From Hemibagrus wyckioides (taxonomy: Eukaryota; Chordata; Actinopteri; Siluriformes; Bagridae), in assembly GCF_019097595.1 (NCBI RefSeq), contig NC_080731.1, positions 21,894,866 through 21,958,865 on the forward strand: a stretch of DNA of 64,000 nucleotides, in the 5' to 3' direction. Both the position numbers and the translations under genes were made by a program. The notes below the pieces were generated by a model that searched no databases, was not told where the DNA came from, and was given only the letters and a program-made list of their open reading frames with translations. Positions 62,745 through 64,000 of the stretch are shown piece after piece (position 1 is the first letter of the stretch; each line of letters starts with the position of its first letter).

Positions 62745-63498
62745 CAGAGGTGGGTCCAAAATCTGTACTCAAGTAAAAGTACAAGTACTTACAGAAATAT
62801 TTACTCAAGTTTAATAGTTACTTGAGTAAGAGTAAAAAAGTATCGGGTGAAAAAACTACTCAAGTCTTTAGAATGAACGTTTGTTCATGAACCTGTGTTG
62901 TTTGTAGGGTTCACAAGATATTGGTCATTGCTGGCAAGAGAGGGCATATGAGGAAAAACATTCGGACAGTGTGAGAATGACCATTAATAGGGTTGAAATA
63001 GACCTAACTGTGACCCTTACTGCTCCGTGTTTTTTCAGGTTGGAGCTGGAGTTCTTGTACACTGTGATGTCGGTTGGTTTTGGTGAACACAGCATGCATC
63101 ACATTATGAAACTATTCTTTTTGAATTATTCTTTTTTGATCTTCCTCCGTTAACTCGCACACGTCTTCCTCTGCTTCAGCTTCATCATCTTCCTCTAAAC
63201 GCATTAAACGTAAGCAGGAGATCCGTAGCAGCCTCTCGTGAAGCGGCCTCTCCAAAGTCTCACGATACTTGCAAATAAGCCATATAAACTAATTATTTTA
63301 AAAAGCTCATATTTATTACCGTTTGACAGTAACGGAGGAACGCCGCCAAATGTAGTGAAATAAAAGTAAAGTTTTTCACTAAAAATGTACTTGAGTAAGA
63401 GTACACATCTTTAAAAATACTCTAAAAGTACAATTACCCAAAAAATGTACTCAAGTAAATGTAACAAAGTAAATGTAATTCATTACTACCCACCTCTG
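62745..63498. mobile_element. Non-autonomous hAT element, 754 bp, intact ends
   Basis: The ends CAGAGGTGGGT (left) and ACCCACCTCTG (right) form an 11-bp perfect terminal inverted repeat. CACAGGAG flanks it on both sides (62737-62744 and 63499-63506), the 8-bp duplication expected of hAT transposons. The subterminal text is rich in ACTCAAGTAAAAGTAC-type words, as in fish hAT elements related to Tol2. There is no transposase, so it would need one supplied from elsewhere. Confidence 0.9.
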
Positions 63499-63530
63499 CA
63501 CAGGAGGTACAGTGACATGGGGTTGTTACG

Positions 63531-63803
63531 GTGTTCGGACTCTTCTACTGTTGTGACATGTGGCTGAGAAACATAGTTTACCTACATTCTTTATACTGCG
63601 ATGAATATCTGAAACAACAGGAGCTGAGAAAGAGAAGGAGCATAACCACACCTGAGGAAATGGCATCATCCTCATCATCAGAACTCCTGCAGATACAGAA
63701 ATGGAAGGAGCAGAGACAAATTCTCTATAAGTATATAACTGACCACTGGATTGAAGTAACTTACCCAGTAACTAATATAATGTTACAGTTAAACCAATGT
63801 TAA
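63531..63803 (+). CDS. Possible exon of unknown protein
   Basis: An open frame of 90 residues contains a charged, helix-prone middle (YLKQQELRKRRS, then LLQIQKWKEQRQILYKYI). The start is unlikely to be real; a stretch from about 63600 would be the core. No domain is recognised and the flanks lack a clear acceptor. The remaining sequence to 64000 shows nothing else. Confidence 0.2.
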   Translation: MFGLFYCCDMWLRNIVYLHSLYCDEYLKQQELRKRRSITTPEEMASSSSSELLQIQKWKEQRQILYKYITDHWIEVTYPVTNIMLQLNQC

Positions 63804-64000
63804 AAAAAATAGATTTGTTTTTGTAAGTAATGTTCCTGTAATTCCAGATAAAGTATTTTAGTAAGTTCCAGATCAATTGTGGGTATAAATTGGTATAATA
63901 GTATAATGCCTCATTTCTTCACACAGAATCTAGTAAAATTAGATTCAACAAGTCATCAACAATATAAAGAGAGAGCTGCACCAGTGAGACTGGAGAGACC

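Overview
The window is vertebrate nuclear DNA, most likely from a ray-finned fish, order not determined. The evidence is GT-AG split genes, many CA/TG microsatellites, and a teleost-style mix of transposons: Ty3/gypsy with chromodomain, DIRS-like tyrosine-recombinase element, L2-, Rex1/L2-, RTE- and L1-like LINEs, Tc1/mariner, and hAT with an 8-bp target duplication. No prokaryotic, CRISPR or rRNA feature is present, and I could not support any tRNA gene.

One host gene dominates, on the + strand from 12862 to 61341 (48.5 kb). I rebuilt it from splice sites and phase as 12 coding exons: signal peptide, Ig domain with the canonical Cys pair, second Ig-like domain without it, transmembrane exon, seven phase-0 coiled-coil exons of one repeated type, and a terminal coiled-coil exon. 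It predicts 764 residues in one continuous frame. A paralogous terminal exon with matching flanking intron lies at 533-724, so the window cuts a tandem family of these Ig/coiled-coil receptors. I do not recognise a named gene.

Layout: 1-2031, end of the upstream paralog and its 3' flank. 2032-7196, a degraded Ty3/gypsy element carrying a 2.2-kb insertion, which itself holds a small candidate spliced gene (4068-4464). 7197-12650, a Tc1 fragment, a LINE 3' end, microsatellites and an L2 LINE. 12862-35000, signal, Ig, TM and first four coiled-coil exons, with a 16.3-kb array of a 30-bp repeat filling intron 1. 35276-45420, a transposon graveyard in intron 8 (L1-like, Tc1, gypsy split by a LINE, DIRS-like). 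45538-57771, a 12.2-kb array of 15/17-bp units in the same intron. 57885-61341, the last four exons. 61342-64000, flank with a possible solo LTR and an intact non-autonomous hAT element.

The most unusual feature is the gene architecture. Two giant arrays, 28.6 kb together, sit in two introns of one gene, and both are almost free of G on the sense strand, so they contain almost no GT splice donors. Most coiled-coil introns also begin with a CA tract and end with a TG tract that could pair in the transcript. Intron modules are nearly identical between duplicated exons whose protein sequences have diverged.
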